Positions 43,043-51,775 are shown, counted from the stretch's first letter. The stretch is DNA of 64,000 nucleotides from JAPUEK01 sp963815355 (GCA_963815355.1 CAWFGJ010000013.1:310001-374000), one strand, 5' to 3'. The notes: generated by a model from the sequence alone, not told the origin. Program-made: numbers and translations.

Positions 43043-43534
43043 ATGAATGAGATCGTCGATATCGTGATTGAGGATGACCGGTGGGAGGCCCTTGGCCTTG
43101 CCGCGCTGGCCGATACCGCCGCAGAGGCGGCTTTGGCCGAACTCGGCCTGCCCCAGCTTCGGTTTTGCGTAATGGGCTGCGATGATGCGCGCATCACCAC
43201 GCTCAACGCCGATTTTCGCGCCAAGCCACAGCCGACCAATGTGCTCAGCTGGCCCTCCGAGGATCGCGCGGCAGAGCGGGACGGCGACCGCCCGATGCCG
43301 CCCGGACCGGACGATGATGAGCTGGGCGATATCGCCATCGCCTATGAGACATGCGCACGCGAAGCGGCCGAGGCAGGCAAGCCGATGGCCGAGCATGTGA
43401 CGCACCTGATCGTGCACGGATTGTTACATTTGCTGGGCTACGATCACATCCGCGACGCGGATGCAGACCGAATGGAAGCGACAGAGGTGCAGATACTTGC
43501 GCGACTGGGGCTTTCTGACCCATATTCAGCATAA
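43043..43534 (+). CDS. ybeY: endoribonuclease YbeY (16S rRNA 3'-end maturation)
   Basis: Metal-dependent RNase used in 16S rRNA processing and ribosome quality control. 163 residues; the signature HGLLHLLGYDH gives His125, His129 and His135 as metal ligands, preceded by LGDIAIAYE. ATG 43043. It is second in the phoH-ybeY-corC-lnt order. A Asp/Glu-rich insertion near 72-93 (ERDGDRPMPPGPDDDELG) is common in this group. Confidence 0.95.
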   Translation: MNEIVDIVIEDDRWEALGLAALADTAAEAALAELGLPQLRFCVMGCDDARITTLNADFRAKPQPTNVLSWPSEDRAAERDGDRPMPPGPDDDELGDIAIAYETCAREAAEAGKPMAEHVTHLIVHGLLHLLGYDHIRDADADRMEATEVQILARLGLSDPYSA

Positions 43535-43573
43535 GTCCCGACGATTGATCGGGCGATTTCGGACAAAGGACAC

Positions 43574-44503
43574 ATGGGCAGTAGCAACGACGGAGCCTCC
43601 GCAGCGCAATCCGCGCCAGAGGGGAGCCAATCGACCGAACCGCCACAACGCGGGTTTTTCGGACGTATCCTCAGCGCCTTCGGCTCTGGTGAGGGGGGTG
43701 AGGATCAGGCGGGCAGTGGGTCGGTGTCCCACGGCGCTGGCGGGCCTTTCGGCTTTGGCAACCTGCGCCGCCTAAGGGTGGATGACGTGGCCATTCCCAA
43801 GGTCGAAATCGCCGCCGTGCCACTGGATATCGGCAAGGATGAGTTGGTTGAGGCGTTCCGCACCCACGGCTTCAGCCGCCTGCCCGTCTACAAAGGCACG
43901 TTGGACCATCCCCAAGGCCTCGTCCTGCTGAAAGACCTCGCCCTGCAACACGGTTTTGGCTCTGGCGGGCGGTTTTCCTTGCGTAAACTGTTGCGCCCGG
44001 TGCTGTTTGCCCCGCCGTCAATGCCCGCAGGCACGCTCTTGCAGAAAATGCAGCGCGACCGGGTGCATATGGCCTTGGTCATCGACGAATACGGTGGCGT
44101 TGACGGTCTGGTCACCATCGAAGACCTGATTGAAACGGTGATCGGCGAGATCGAAGACGAACATGACGAGGCCGAAGGCGCGTTGTGGAAAGAAGAGCGT
44201 CCCGGCGTCTTTGTCGCCCAATCGCTGGCCCCCCTGAACGAATTTGAGGCCGCCATCGGCATGAAACTGCGCCAAGGCGAGGATGACGACGAGATCGACA
44301 CCTTGGGCGGTCTGGTCTTTTTGCGCACCGGTCGGGTGCCGGCGCGGGGCGAAATCGTGCCGCATGAAAGCGGTGTTGAGTTTGAAGTGATCGACGCCGA
44401 CGCCCGCCGCATCAAGCGCCTGCGCGTGCGCCTGCCCGGCGCGCAAACCGCGGCCGAAGCGGCCGCAGAACCCGGCGAAGCCCTGCTTGGCCATGCCCCC
44501 TGA
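43574..44503 (+). CDS. corC: CorC/HlyC-type CBS-domain protein
   Basis: 309 residues without membrane segments: a disordered Ser/Gly/Glu-rich N-terminus (about 1-60), a pair of CBS domains (about 75-200, containing FRTHGFSRLPVYKGTLD and DEYGGVDGLVTIEDL), and a C-terminal CorC_HlyC transporter-associated domain (EFEAAIGMKLRQ, TLGGLVFLRTGRVPARGE). Assigned by others to magnesium/cobalt efflux support; the mechanism is not settled. Third in the cluster; its stop lies 11 bases into lnt. Confidence 0.9.
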   Translation: MGSSNDGASAAQSAPEGSQSTEPPQRGFFGRILSAFGSGEGGEDQAGSGSVSHGAGGPFGFGNLRRLRVDDVAIPKVEIAAVPLDIGKDELVEAFRTHGFSRLPVYKGTLDHPQGLVLLKDLALQHGFGSGGRFSLRKLLRPVLFAPPSMPAGTLLQKMQRDRVHMALVIDEYGGVDGLVTIEDLIETVIGEIEDEHDEAEGALWKEERPGVFVAQSLAPLNEFEAAIGMKLRQGEDDDEIDTLGGLVFLRTGRVPARGEIVPHESGVEFEVIDADARRIKRLRVRLPGAQTAAEAAAEPGEALLGHAP

Positions 44504-46028
44504 ACCGCGCGCGCGGCTAGGCTGGCCCGGCGCTCGCCGCAGCGCCCTTGCCTTTGCAGCGGGGGCAGTTGCTGCCACGGGACAAGCGCCGCTGGCCCTG
44601 TGGTGGCTGGCGCTTGCGGGCTTTGCCGCCTTGGTCTGGCTGGTCGCCCGGCAGGCCGGGGCGCGTGGGGCGGGCTGGCTTGGCCTGTTTGGCGGGGCCG
44701 GGCATTTTGCGGTGGCGCTTAGCTGGATCGTCGAACCCTTTCTGATTGAGCCCGAGGTTTACGGCTGGATGGCGCCTTTCGCGCTGGTCGGGCTTGCCTT
44801 TGGTCTGGCGTTGTTCTGGGCGGCGGCGGCGGCCAGTGCGCGGCTTTGGCCCGCGCGCGGCATGGGCTTTGCCCTGACCCTGACGGCCGCTGAATTTGCC
44901 CGTGGCCATGTGCTCACCGGGTTTCCGTGGGCCTTGCCGGGGCATATCTGGCTGGCCACCCCGGTCGAACAACTGGCCGGGCAGTTTGGCGCCTATGGGC
45001 TGACGTTGCTCACGCTTTCGGTTGCGGCCCTGCTCGCGGGGCTGGCCGGCAAAAGCCCGTGGCGGGTGGCGGGGGCTTTGCTCGGCGCGGGGCTGATCGC
45101 GGGGGGGTGGGCCTTTGGGCTGTCCGCACTGGCCCAACCGCAGCCCGCGCCCCCCGGCCTGACCCTGCGGCTTGTGCAGCCCAACGCCGCACAGGTGATG
45201 AAATGGGACCCCGATCTGGCCGCTACCCATCTGGACCGGCTGCTCAGCTATACCTCCGTTTCGCCCACCCCCGATCTGGTGATCTGGCCCGAAACCGCCC
45301 TGCCCTATCTGCTGGACCGTCACCCCGAACTGGCGGGCGTCATTGGCCTGGCCGGGGACGGCGCCCCCGTCGCCATCGGCATGCAACGGGTGGAGGGAGA
45401 GCGGGCGTGGAACAGCCTTGCCATCATCTCGCCCGACGGTGCCATCGGCCCGGTGTATGACAAACACCATCTGGTGCCCTTTGGCGAATATGTGCCGCTG
45501 GGCGATCTGGCCTATCGGCTGTTTGGCTTGCGGGCCTTTGCGGCACAGGCGGGCGAGGGCTATAGCGCGGGGCCGGGCGCGCAGGTGCTTGACCTTGGCC
45601 GCCTTGGCAACGTGCTGCCGCTGATTTGTTATGAGGCGGTCTTTCCCCAAGACGTAGCCGCCGCCACGCAACGCCCCGACTGGATCTTGCAGATCACCAA
45701 TGACGCGTGGTTCGGCACCCTGTCCGGCCCGTTCCAACACGCCGAACTGGCGCGGCTGCGCGCGATTGAACAGGGCTTACCCGTGGTGCGGGTCGCGAAC
45801 ACCGGGGTCACGGCGGTCTATGACGGGCGCGGGCGGGTCACCGCCGCGCTGCCCTTCGGCCAAGCAAGCTATCTGGACGCAAGCCTGCCCCCGCCCCTGC
45901 CCGCGCCGCCCTATGCCCGGCTGGGCGAAGGTCCGGCGCTGCTCCTGTGGGCCGTGCTGGCGCTTGGCCTGTGGCTTGGCGGTGCCGCCCGGTCGCGGAT
46001 GCGTCGCCAAAAGGCCGCGCTCCCTTGA
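44493..46028 (+). CDS. lnt: apolipoprotein N-acyltransferase
   Basis: Adds the third acyl chain to the N-terminal Cys of lipoproteins in the inner membrane. 511 residues. Six to eight N-terminal membrane segments (about 15-220), then a nitrilase-type domain (about 230-480) with DLVIWPETALPYLL, YDKHHLVPFGEYVPLG and LICYEAVFPQDVA, which hold the Glu, Lys and Cys of the catalytic triad, and a final membrane segment. I chose ATG 44493; it overlaps corC by 11 bases. The lipoprotein gene upstream is one plausible substrate. Confidence 0.95.
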   Translation: MPPEPRARLGWPGARRSALAFAAGAVAATGQAPLALWWLALAGFAALVWLVARQAGARGAGWLGLFGGAGHFAVALSWIVEPFLIEPEVYGWMAPFALVGLAFGLALFWAAAAASARLWPARGMGFALTLTAAEFARGHVLTGFPWALPGHIWLATPVEQLAGQFGAYGLTLLTLSVAALLAGLAGKSPWRVAGALLGAGLIAGGWAFGLSALAQPQPAPPGLTLRLVQPNAAQVMKWDPDLAATHLDRLLSYTSVSPTPDLVIWPETALPYLLDRHPELAGVIGLAGDGAPVAIGMQRVEGERAWNSLAIISPDGAIGPVYDKHHLVPFGEYVPLGDLAYRLFGLRAFAAQAGEGYSAGPGAQVLDLGRLGNVLPLICYEAVFPQDVAAATQRPDWILQITNDAWFGTLSGPFQHAELARLRAIEQGLPVVRVANTGVTAVYDGRGRVTAALPFGQASYLDASLPPPLPAPPYARLGEGPALLLWAVLALGLWLGGAARSRMRRQKAALP

Positions 46029-46065
46029 CGCCCCAAGGTATATGGCCGTAGGACACCCCATCTCA

Positions 46066-46110
46066 CCGTCACAACGGCTTCCTGGCGTGACGGCTTACCC
46101 AATGGAGCAC
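46066..46110 (+). promoter_or_regulatory. SAM/SAH riboswitch controlling metK
   Basis: P1 stem CCGTCAC (46066-46072) with GTGACGG (46087-46093), loop AACGGCTTCCTGGC, then a linker and AATGGAGCAC. The loop stretch GGCTTCC can pair with GGAGC, which is also the ribosome site of metK. This is the SAM/SAH riboswitch pattern known from Rhodobacterales, in which ligand binding forms a pseudoknot that hides the ribosome site. Located 7 bases before the metK ATG. Confidence 0.9.
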
Positions 46111-46116
46111 TTCCCA

Positions 46117-47283
46117 ATGAGCCGCAAGAACTACGTCTTCACCTCGGAATCCGTGTCCGAGGGGCATCCTGACAAATTGTGCGACCGCGTATCGGACGCC
46201 ATTCTGGATGCATTCCTCACCGCAGAGCCCAATGCCCGCGTGGCCTGTGAAACCTTCGCCACCACCGGCCGCATCGTGGTTGGCGGCGAAGTCGGCCTGA
46301 GCGACAAATCCGCTCTCAAGGACATGATGGGGCGCGTCGAAGACATCGTGCGCGGCTGTGTCAAAGACATCGGTTATGAACAGGATGAGTTCCACTGGAA
46401 CACGCTGAAGGTGCAGAACTACCTGCACAAGCAATCCGCCCACATCGCCCAAGGCGTTGATAAAGACGGCGCGGGCGATCAGGGCATCATGTTCGGCTAC
46501 GCCTGCCGTGAGACGCCGGAATTCATGCCGGCCCCTATCCAGTACGCCCACGCCATCCTGAAACGCCTGGCCGAAGTCCGCAAATCCGGTCAAGAACCCA
46601 CCCTGCGCCCCGACGCCAAAAGCCAGCTGTCGCTGCGCTATGAAGACGGCAAACCGGTGGAGGTGATGTCGATCGTGCTGTCGCACCAGCACGCGTTGGA
46701 AAGCCAGACCTCGGCCGATATCCGCGCGATCGTGGAACCCTACATCCGTGAGATCATCCCGGCCGACTGGTTCACCGCCGCGACACGATGGCACGTGAAC
46801 CCCACCGGCACCTTCGTGATCGGCGGGCCGGACGGCGACGCGGGCCTGACCGGGCGCAAGATCATCGTCGACACCTATGGCGGTGCGGCCCCCCACGGCG
46901 GCGGCGCGTTTTCGGGCAAGGACCCGACCAAGGTTGACCGCTCGGCCGCCTATGCCGCGCGCTATCTGGCCAAGAACATCGTCGCCTCGGGTCTGGCAGA
47001 GCGCTGCACGCTGCAAGTGTCCTACGCCATCGGCGTGGCCGAGCCGCAGTCGATCTATGTCGATACCCACGGCACCGGTGCCGTGCCCGATGCGCAGATT
47101 GAGCGGGCCGTGATGGCCTCTATGGATCTGACGCCGCGCGGCATCCGCGAGCATCTGGCGCTGACCCGCCCGATCTATGCCCGCACCTCGGCTTATGGCC
47201 ATTTCGGACGCACCCCCGAAGCCGACGGCGGCTTTTCATGGGAGCGCACCGATCTGGTCGAGGTGCTGAAGTCCGCCGTCTGA
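46117..47283 (+). CDS. metK: S-adenosylmethionine synthetase
   Basis: Makes SAM from methionine and ATP in the cytoplasm. 388 residues from ATG 46117 (MSRKNYVFTSESVSEGHPDK); ATG 46102 is in frame but lies inside the ribosome-site region of the riboswitch. Hallmarks: SEGHPDKLCDRVSDAILDAF, a metal-binding GGAAPHGGGAFSGKDPTKVD, and GIREHLALTRPIYARTSAYG near the end. Expression should fall when SAM is abundant. Followed by a terminator. Confidence 0.98.
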   Translation: MSRKNYVFTSESVSEGHPDKLCDRVSDAILDAFLTAEPNARVACETFATTGRIVVGGEVGLSDKSALKDMMGRVEDIVRGCVKDIGYEQDEFHWNTLKVQNYLHKQSAHIAQGVDKDGAGDQGIMFGYACRETPEFMPAPIQYAHAILKRLAEVRKSGQEPTLRPDAKSQLSLRYEDGKPVEVMSIVLSHQHALESQTSADIRAIVEPYIREIIPADWFTAATRWHVNPTGTFVIGGPDGDAGLTGRKIIVDTYGGAAPHGGGAFSGKDPTKVDRSAAYAARYLAKNIVASGLAERCTLQVSYAIGVAEPQSIYVDTHGTGAVPDAQIERAVMASMDLTPRGIREHLALTRPIYARTSAYGHFGRTPEADGGFSWERTDLVEVLKSAV

Positions 47284-47313
47284 CCCGGTCAGACCCTTTG
47301 CGATCCGGCCTTG

Positions 47314-47346
47314 GCGCCCCTGCTGCTTGCGGGGGCGCTTCTGTTT
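47314..47346 (+). terminator. Rho-independent terminator of metK
   Basis: GCGCCCC, 11-base loop, GGGGCGC, then TTCTGTTTT. It begins 31 bases after the metK stop; the GAGTATTT element follows immediately. Confidence 0.8.
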
Positions 47347-47353
47347 TCCGGGG

Positions 47354-47390
47354 AAGCCTCCGGCGGGAGTATTTGGGCCAAGATGAAAGC
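47354..47390 (+). repeat. hairpin plus GAGTATTT intergenic element, copy 2
   Basis: AAGCCTCCGGCGGGAGTATT followed by TGGGCCAAGATGAAAGC. The core GAGTATTTG-NN-CC-N-AGATGA matches copy 1 at 19327-19394. It follows the metK terminator directly, on metK's strand, about 70 bases after the stop codon. Confidence 0.6.
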
Positions 47391-47513
47391 GCGGGCCAAA
47401 GGGGGCCAGTTTGGGGCGCCCCTATGGGGTGGGCGTATGGGGTGGGCCATCTCTGGCTTGACCTTGCGCCGGGCAGCGCCTAAGGCGCGGCGGGTCAGAT
47501 TGGGGGGCCAGCC

Positions 47514-48200
47514 ATGTCAGAGACCACCGAACGCCGCAATTTTTATGGCCGTATCCACGGCAAAACCCTGCGGACCAGCCAGAAAATCTATCTGGAAGAA
47601 GACCTTGGCAAGCTGACGCTGCCCGGCATCACGGTTGAGGACAACCCCGCTCGCACGCCGCTGGACCTTGGCCGCTTTGGCGGCAAGCCGCTGTGGCTGG
47701 AGGTGGGCTTTGGCGGGGGCGAGCATCTTGTGCATATGGCCGCCCTGCACCCCGAGGTGGAACTCATCGGCTGTGAGCCTTTTGTAAACGGCATCGCCAT
47801 GTTGCTGGGCAAGATCCGTGCGGCAGAGGTGGGCAACCTGTTGCTGCATCCGGGCGATGTGCGCGATCTGTTTGATGTGCTGCCCGATGCCTGCCTGACG
47901 AAGTGTTTCCTGAACTATCCCGACCCCTGGCCCAAGGCGCGCCACCACCGCCGCCGCTTTGTGACGCAGGGGTATCTGACCGCTTTGGCCCGCTGCATGG
48001 CACCGGGGGCCGAGTTTCGTGTGGCCACCGACATTGCCGATTACGTGCGCCAGACCTTGGAAGAGGTGACGCAGGCCGGGTTTGAATTGCTGTGGCAGGG
48101 CGATGCGCCTTGGGACGATTGGTTGTCGACCCGCTATGAGCAAAAGGCGCTGCGCGAGGGGCGGCCTCCGCATTATCTGACCTATCGCCGTCTGGGCTAA
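47514..48200 (+). CDS. trmB: tRNA (guanine46-N7)-methyltransferase
   Basis: Methylates N7 of G46 in the variable loop of tRNA using SAM. 228 residues. SAM loop WLEVGFGGGEHLVHMAA at about 62-78; ELIGCEPFVNGIAMLL; catalytic region LNYPDPWPKARHHRRRFV and the C-terminal LSTRYEQKALREGRPPHYL. ATG 47514. The 230-base gap before it holds the metK terminator, the repeat element, and GC-rich sequence with two TATGGGGTGGG copies. Confidence 0.95.
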   Translation: MSETTERRNFYGRIHGKTLRTSQKIYLEEDLGKLTLPGITVEDNPARTPLDLGRFGGKPLWLEVGFGGGEHLVHMAALHPEVELIGCEPFVNGIAMLLGKIRAAEVGNLLLHPGDVRDLFDVLPDACLTKCFLNYPDPWPKARHHRRRFVTQGYLTALARCMAPGAEFRVATDIADYVRQTLEEVTQAGFELLWQGDAPWDDWLSTRYEQKALREGRPPHYLTYRRLG

Positions 48201-48287
48201 GGCCGGCCCGTTTTGCGGCGCTAGCCACCTGTGGACCCCGCGCTTTGCTTGCGCTATCAGGCGGGAAACCGCGAGAAGGATCGACCG

Positions 48288-49637
48288 ATGTCTGGCCATG
48301 GTGACGCCCAACCGATGACCGCCCATAAATCCGGCCCGCTCAGCGGTGTGGCCGCTGTGCCGGGCGACAAGTCGATCAGCCACCGGGCGCTGATTTTTGG
48401 CGCGATGGCGGTGGGGGAAACCAAGATCACCGGCTTGCTGGAAGGTCAGGACGTTCTGGACACCGCCCGCGCCATGCAGGCCTTTGGCGCCACGGTGGTG
48501 CAGCACGGGCCGGGGGCATGGTCGGTCAATGGCGTGGGGGTGGGCGGCTTTTCCGAACCTGCCGACGTGATTGACTGCGGCAATTCGGGCACCGGGGTGC
48601 GGCTGATCATGGGTACAATGGCCACCACGCCGATCACCGCGACCTTCACCGGGGATGCCTCGTTGCGCAAGCGCCCGATGGGGCGGGTGACGGACCCGCT
48701 CAGCCTGTTCGGCACGCAGGCCTATGGCCGCAAGGGCGGGCGTCTGCCGATGACCGTCGTGGGGGCGGCCAACCCGGTTCCGGTGCGCTATACGCTGCCA
48801 GTGGCCTCGGCGCAGGTGAAATCAGCGGTGCTTCTGGCCGGGCTGAACGTGCGCGGCCAGACCGTGGTGATAGAGCGCGAGCCGACCCGCGATCATTCTG
48901 AGCGGATGCTGCTGGGCTTTGGCGCGGACCTGTCCGTTGAGCAGACCAGCGAGGGCCATGTGATCACCCTGACCGGCCAACCCGAACTGCGGGCCCAGAC
49001 CGTGGCTGTGCCGCGCGATCCGTCCTCGGCGGCCTTTCCGGTCTGTGCTGCTTTGATTGTGGAAGGGTCCGACATCCTTGTGCCGGGCGTCAGCCAGAAC
49101 CTGACCCGCAACGGGCTCTACCTGACCTTGGTTGAGATGGGGGCCGAAATCGCCTTTCAAAACCCCCGGCTGGAGGGCGGTGAGCCTGTGGCCGATCTGC
49201 GCGTGCGCTTCTCTGGCGCGATGAAGGGCATCGAGGTGCCGCCAGCTCGTGCACCCTCGATGATCGACGAATACCCGATCCTGTCGGTCGTCGCGGCCTT
49301 TGCCGAGGGCAAGACCGTGATGCGCGGCGTCAAAGAGTTGCGCGTCAAGGAAAGCGACCGGATCGACGCGATGGCACGGGGGCTGGAGGCCTGCGGCGTG
49401 CGCATCGAAGAGGATGAAGACACGCTGATCGTCCACGGCATGGGGCCGGGCGGGATGCCGGGCGGGGCCACCTGCGCCACCCATCTGGATCACCGCATCG
49501 CCATGTCCTTCATGGTGGCAGGCATGGCCGCCAAGGCCGCGATCACGATTGATGACGCCAGCCCCATCGTCACATCGTTCCCGATCTTTGAGGGGCTGAT
49601 GACCGGGCTGGGTGCAACCTTGCGCCACGGGCAATGA
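48288..49637 (+). CDS. aroA: 3-phosphoshikimate 1-carboxyvinyltransferase (EPSP synthase), class II type
   Basis: Shikimate-pathway enzyme joining shikimate-3-phosphate and PEP. 449 residues from ATG 48288 (AAGGATCGACCG before); the frame to 48231 is not supported. VPGDKSISHRALIFGAMAVG, KRPMGRV, SAQVKSAVLLAGL and APSMIDEYPIL follow the CP4-like class II pattern rather than the enterobacterial one. The residue aligned with Ala100 of the CP4 enzyme is Gly101 (GNSGTG). A membrane protein and cmk follow with ATGA overlaps. Confidence 0.96.
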   Translation: MSGHGDAQPMTAHKSGPLSGVAAVPGDKSISHRALIFGAMAVGETKITGLLEGQDVLDTARAMQAFGATVVQHGPGAWSVNGVGVGGFSEPADVIDCGNSGTGVRLIMGTMATTPITATFTGDASLRKRPMGRVTDPLSLFGTQAYGRKGGRLPMTVVGAANPVPVRYTLPVASAQVKSAVLLAGLNVRGQTVVIEREPTRDHSERMLLGFGADLSVEQTSEGHVITLTGQPELRAQTVAVPRDPSSAAFPVCAALIVEGSDILVPGVSQNLTRNGLYLTLVEMGAEIAFQNPRLEGGEPVADLRVRFSGAMKGIEVPPARAPSMIDEYPILSVVAAFAEGKTVMRGVKELRVKESDRIDAMARGLEACGVRIEEDEDTLIVHGMGPGGMPGGATCATHLDHRIAMSFMVAGMAAKAAITIDDASPIVTSFPIFEGLMTGLGATLRHGQ

Positions 49638-50137
49638 ACCGCGCCCCGCTTCTTTTGCTGCTGGCCGCGACGGCGGCGGTCTATGCCGTTCTGGTGCTGG
49701 TCTACCTGCCGCAGCTTTGGGCAGGGGGGCTTGCGCCGTTTGACCTGCGGCTTGCAGGCTATGATGCCGAAGCAGCGGGCGATTATCTGGCGGGGCTGAG
49801 TGCTTTGGGCAAGGCGGCCTATCAGGGGCCGGTCCGGTTGTTAGACACGCTGTTTCCGATGCTGCTGTCGGCGGTCTTGTTGCTGCCGTTGGGCGCGCGG
49901 GCGTGGCGGGGGCTGACGGCGGGCACGCGGCTGGCGCTGGGCTTGCCCGCCTTGGGGTACGGCCTGCTGGATCTGGCCGAAAACACCGCCATCGCACGGC
50001 TGTTGCGCGCCGAACTGCCGGTTGATTCGGGGGCTGTGCGCGTGGCCAGCCTGCTGACGCAGACCAAATTCGCACTGCTGGCTCTGGCAGTTGTTCTCGC
50101 ACTGGGGCTGCTCCTGCGAGGCTGGCGCAAACCATGA
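49634..50137 (+). CDS. four-helix membrane protein between aroA and cmk, unknown function
   Basis: 167 residues, about four membrane segments (5-29, 68-90, 98-118, 145-163). No family recognised. The loop after the first helix (GGLAPFDLRLAGYDAEAAGD) is polar and probably periplasmic. It overlaps aroA at its start and cmk at its end by ATGA in both cases, so it must be translated with them. Codon use looks like that of its neighbours. Confidence 0.72.
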   Translation: MNRAPLLLLLAATAAVYAVLVLVYLPQLWAGGLAPFDLRLAGYDAEAAGDYLAGLSALGKAAYQGPVRLLDTLFPMLLSAVLLLPLGARAWRGLTAGTRLALGLPALGYGLLDLAENTAIARLLRAELPVDSGAVRVASLLTQTKFALLALAVVLALGLLLRGWRKP

Positions 50138-50733
50138 TCTTTACCGTTGCCATCGACGGGCCAGCGGCAGCGGGCAAAGGCACCATCAGCCGGGCCGTCG
50201 CCCAGCAGTTCGGCTTTGCGCATCTGGACACGGGCCTGCTGTACCGCGCCGTGGGCCTGCGCGGCGGTGACCCCGCCGCCGCCGCCCGCAGCTTGACCGC
50301 CGAAGACCTGCAACGCCCCGATCTGCGCACGCTCGAGGCAGGCCAAGCCGCCAGCCGCGTCGCCACCCTCCCGCAGGTCCGCGCGGCGCTGCTGGAGTTT
50401 CAGCGCCGCTTTGCCCGCCAACCCGGCGGCGCGGTTCTGGACGGGCGCGACATCGGCACCGTGATCTGCCCCGAGGCCGAGGTGAAGCTTTATGTCACCG
50501 CCTCTGCCGAGGTTCGGGCCCGCCGCCGTTGGCTTGAACTGGGCGGCGACAGCGCCCCCCGCCCCTTTGCCGAGGTGCTGGCAGAGGTCATCGAACGCGA
50601 CAGCCGCGACATGGGCCGGGCCGACGCACCGCTGCGCCCCGCCGAAGGGGCCGTGATCCTCGACACCAGCACGCTGAGCATCGACCAAGCCGTGGACCAC
50701 GCCCGCAGCGTGATCGCCGCCCGGCTGGGCTGA
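50134..50733 (+). CDS. cmk: cytidylate kinase
   Basis: Phosphorylates CMP and dCMP. 199 residues. P-loop GPAAAGKGT at 9-17, LDTGLLYRAVGL at about 31-42, DGRDIGTVICPEAEVKLYVTAS, and ADAPLRPAEGAVILDTS near the C-terminus. The order aroA-(insert)-cmk-...-rpsA is the classical proteobacterial arrangement. Shorter than E. coli Cmk (227), as usual in this order. Confidence 0.95.
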   Translation: MIFTVAIDGPAAAGKGTISRAVAQQFGFAHLDTGLLYRAVGLRGGDPAAAARSLTAEDLQRPDLRTLEAGQAASRVATLPQVRAALLEFQRRFARQPGGAVLDGRDIGTVICPEAEVKLYVTASAEVRARRRWLELGGDSAPRPFAEVLAEVIERDSRDMGRADAPLRPAEGAVILDTSTLSIDQAVDHARSVIAARLG

Positions 50734-50901
50734 CACGTCGCGCAATTTGCGCACCTGCGCAGGCCCAACCGCAATTCTTCGTGCAGGAACGAACAGAACC
50801 TGTGCAGCCACGGCCATTGCCGCAACGCGGCATCGGGCGCATCTACCTCCCATAGAACACGCAACGGGCCAAGGCGGCCCAAGCCGAAGATGGGAAACAT
50901 C

Positions 50902-51534
50902 ATGCTGCACGAAAAGCTTAACTGGCGCTACGCCACCAAGAAAATGGACCCGTCCAAGGCCGTAAGCCAAGACAAGGTCGACCGCATTCTGGAGGCCGCT
51001 CAACTGGCGCCCACCTCCAGCGGCCTGCAGCCGTTTGAAATCATCCTTGTCACCAACCCAGAGGTGAAAGCCAAACTGCGCGAGGCCGCCTATGGCCAGG
51101 CCCAGATCACCGATGGCTCGCATGTCCTCGTCTTTGCCGCTTGGGACAACTACACCGAAGCGCGGATTGACAGCGTGATGAACGATGTCGCCAACGTGCG
51201 CGGCGGTGTCTCGGACGCGCTGACCAGCTACTACGCGGGTCTCAAAGCCACCTACCTGCCCCGCAGCGAAGAAGAAAACTACCAGCACGCCGCCCGTCAG
51301 GCCTATATCGCCTTCGGGATCGCGGTGACCGCTGCCGCCTTTGAACAGGTCGACAGCACCCCGATGGAAGGTTTTGATCCGGCCAAGGTTGACGAAATCC
51401 TTGGCTTGCGGGCCCGCGGCCTGCGCTCGGTCACCCTGCTGCCGCTCGGCTACCGCGCCGCAGAAGGCGACTGGCTGGCCGGTGCCAAGAAAGTCCGCCG
51501 CCCGATCGAAGATCTGGTGTCCAAGGTCGCCTGA
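50902..51534 (+). CDS. FMN-dependent NAD(P)H nitroreductase/oxidoreductase
   Basis: 210 residues from ATG 50902; ATG 50890 is also in frame and the ribosome site is weak, so the start is uncertain. Nitroreductase fold with the FMN-contacting N-terminal NWRYATKKMDP, PTSSGLQPFEIILV, and a C-terminal RSVTLLPLGYRAAEGDWLA. Closest to the NfsB/YdgI-like group, reducing nitro compounds, quinones or flavins. It lies between cmk and rpsA and ends with its own terminator. Physiological substrate unknown. Confidence 0.88.
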   Translation: MLHEKLNWRYATKKMDPSKAVSQDKVDRILEAAQLAPTSSGLQPFEIILVTNPEVKAKLREAAYGQAQITDGSHVLVFAAWDNYTEARIDSVMNDVANVRGGVSDALTSYYAGLKATYLPRSEEENYQHAARQAYIAFGIAVTAAAFEQVDSTPMEGFDPAKVDEILGLRARGLRSVTLLPLGYRAAEGDWLAGAKKVRRPIEDLVSKVA

Positions 51535-51554
51535 ACCTTGCTGGCTTGAGAAAC

Positions 51555-51587
51555 AAGGGCGGCTTCCTGCGGGAATGCCGCCCTTTT
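51555..51587 (+). terminator. Rho-independent terminator of the nitroreductase gene
   Basis: AAGGGCGGC, inner TTCC/GGAA stem, GCCGCCCTT, then TT: a 9-bp outer stem, 20 bases after the stop. Confidence 0.85.
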
Positions 51588-51775
51588 GCTTGCCTCGGCA
51601 CCGGTTTCCGGCTAAGGCACCTCATCCTGACACGACTCGTCCCTGCCGATTTTTCGGGCGGGCGGTTTTTTGCATCGGGGGGCGGTCACCGGACCGTCAC
51701 GCAAACACACCACGACCAAGACCGGCGGAGCCAACCGCAAGGCCTGTGAAAATGTAAGAAAAGGAACTGAACTGC

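Noticed and set aside
51620..51700. Attenuator in the rpsA leader
   Set aside because: T-runs follow a GCCGA/TCGGGC region, but the pairing is imperfect and short, so I cannot support a real terminator.
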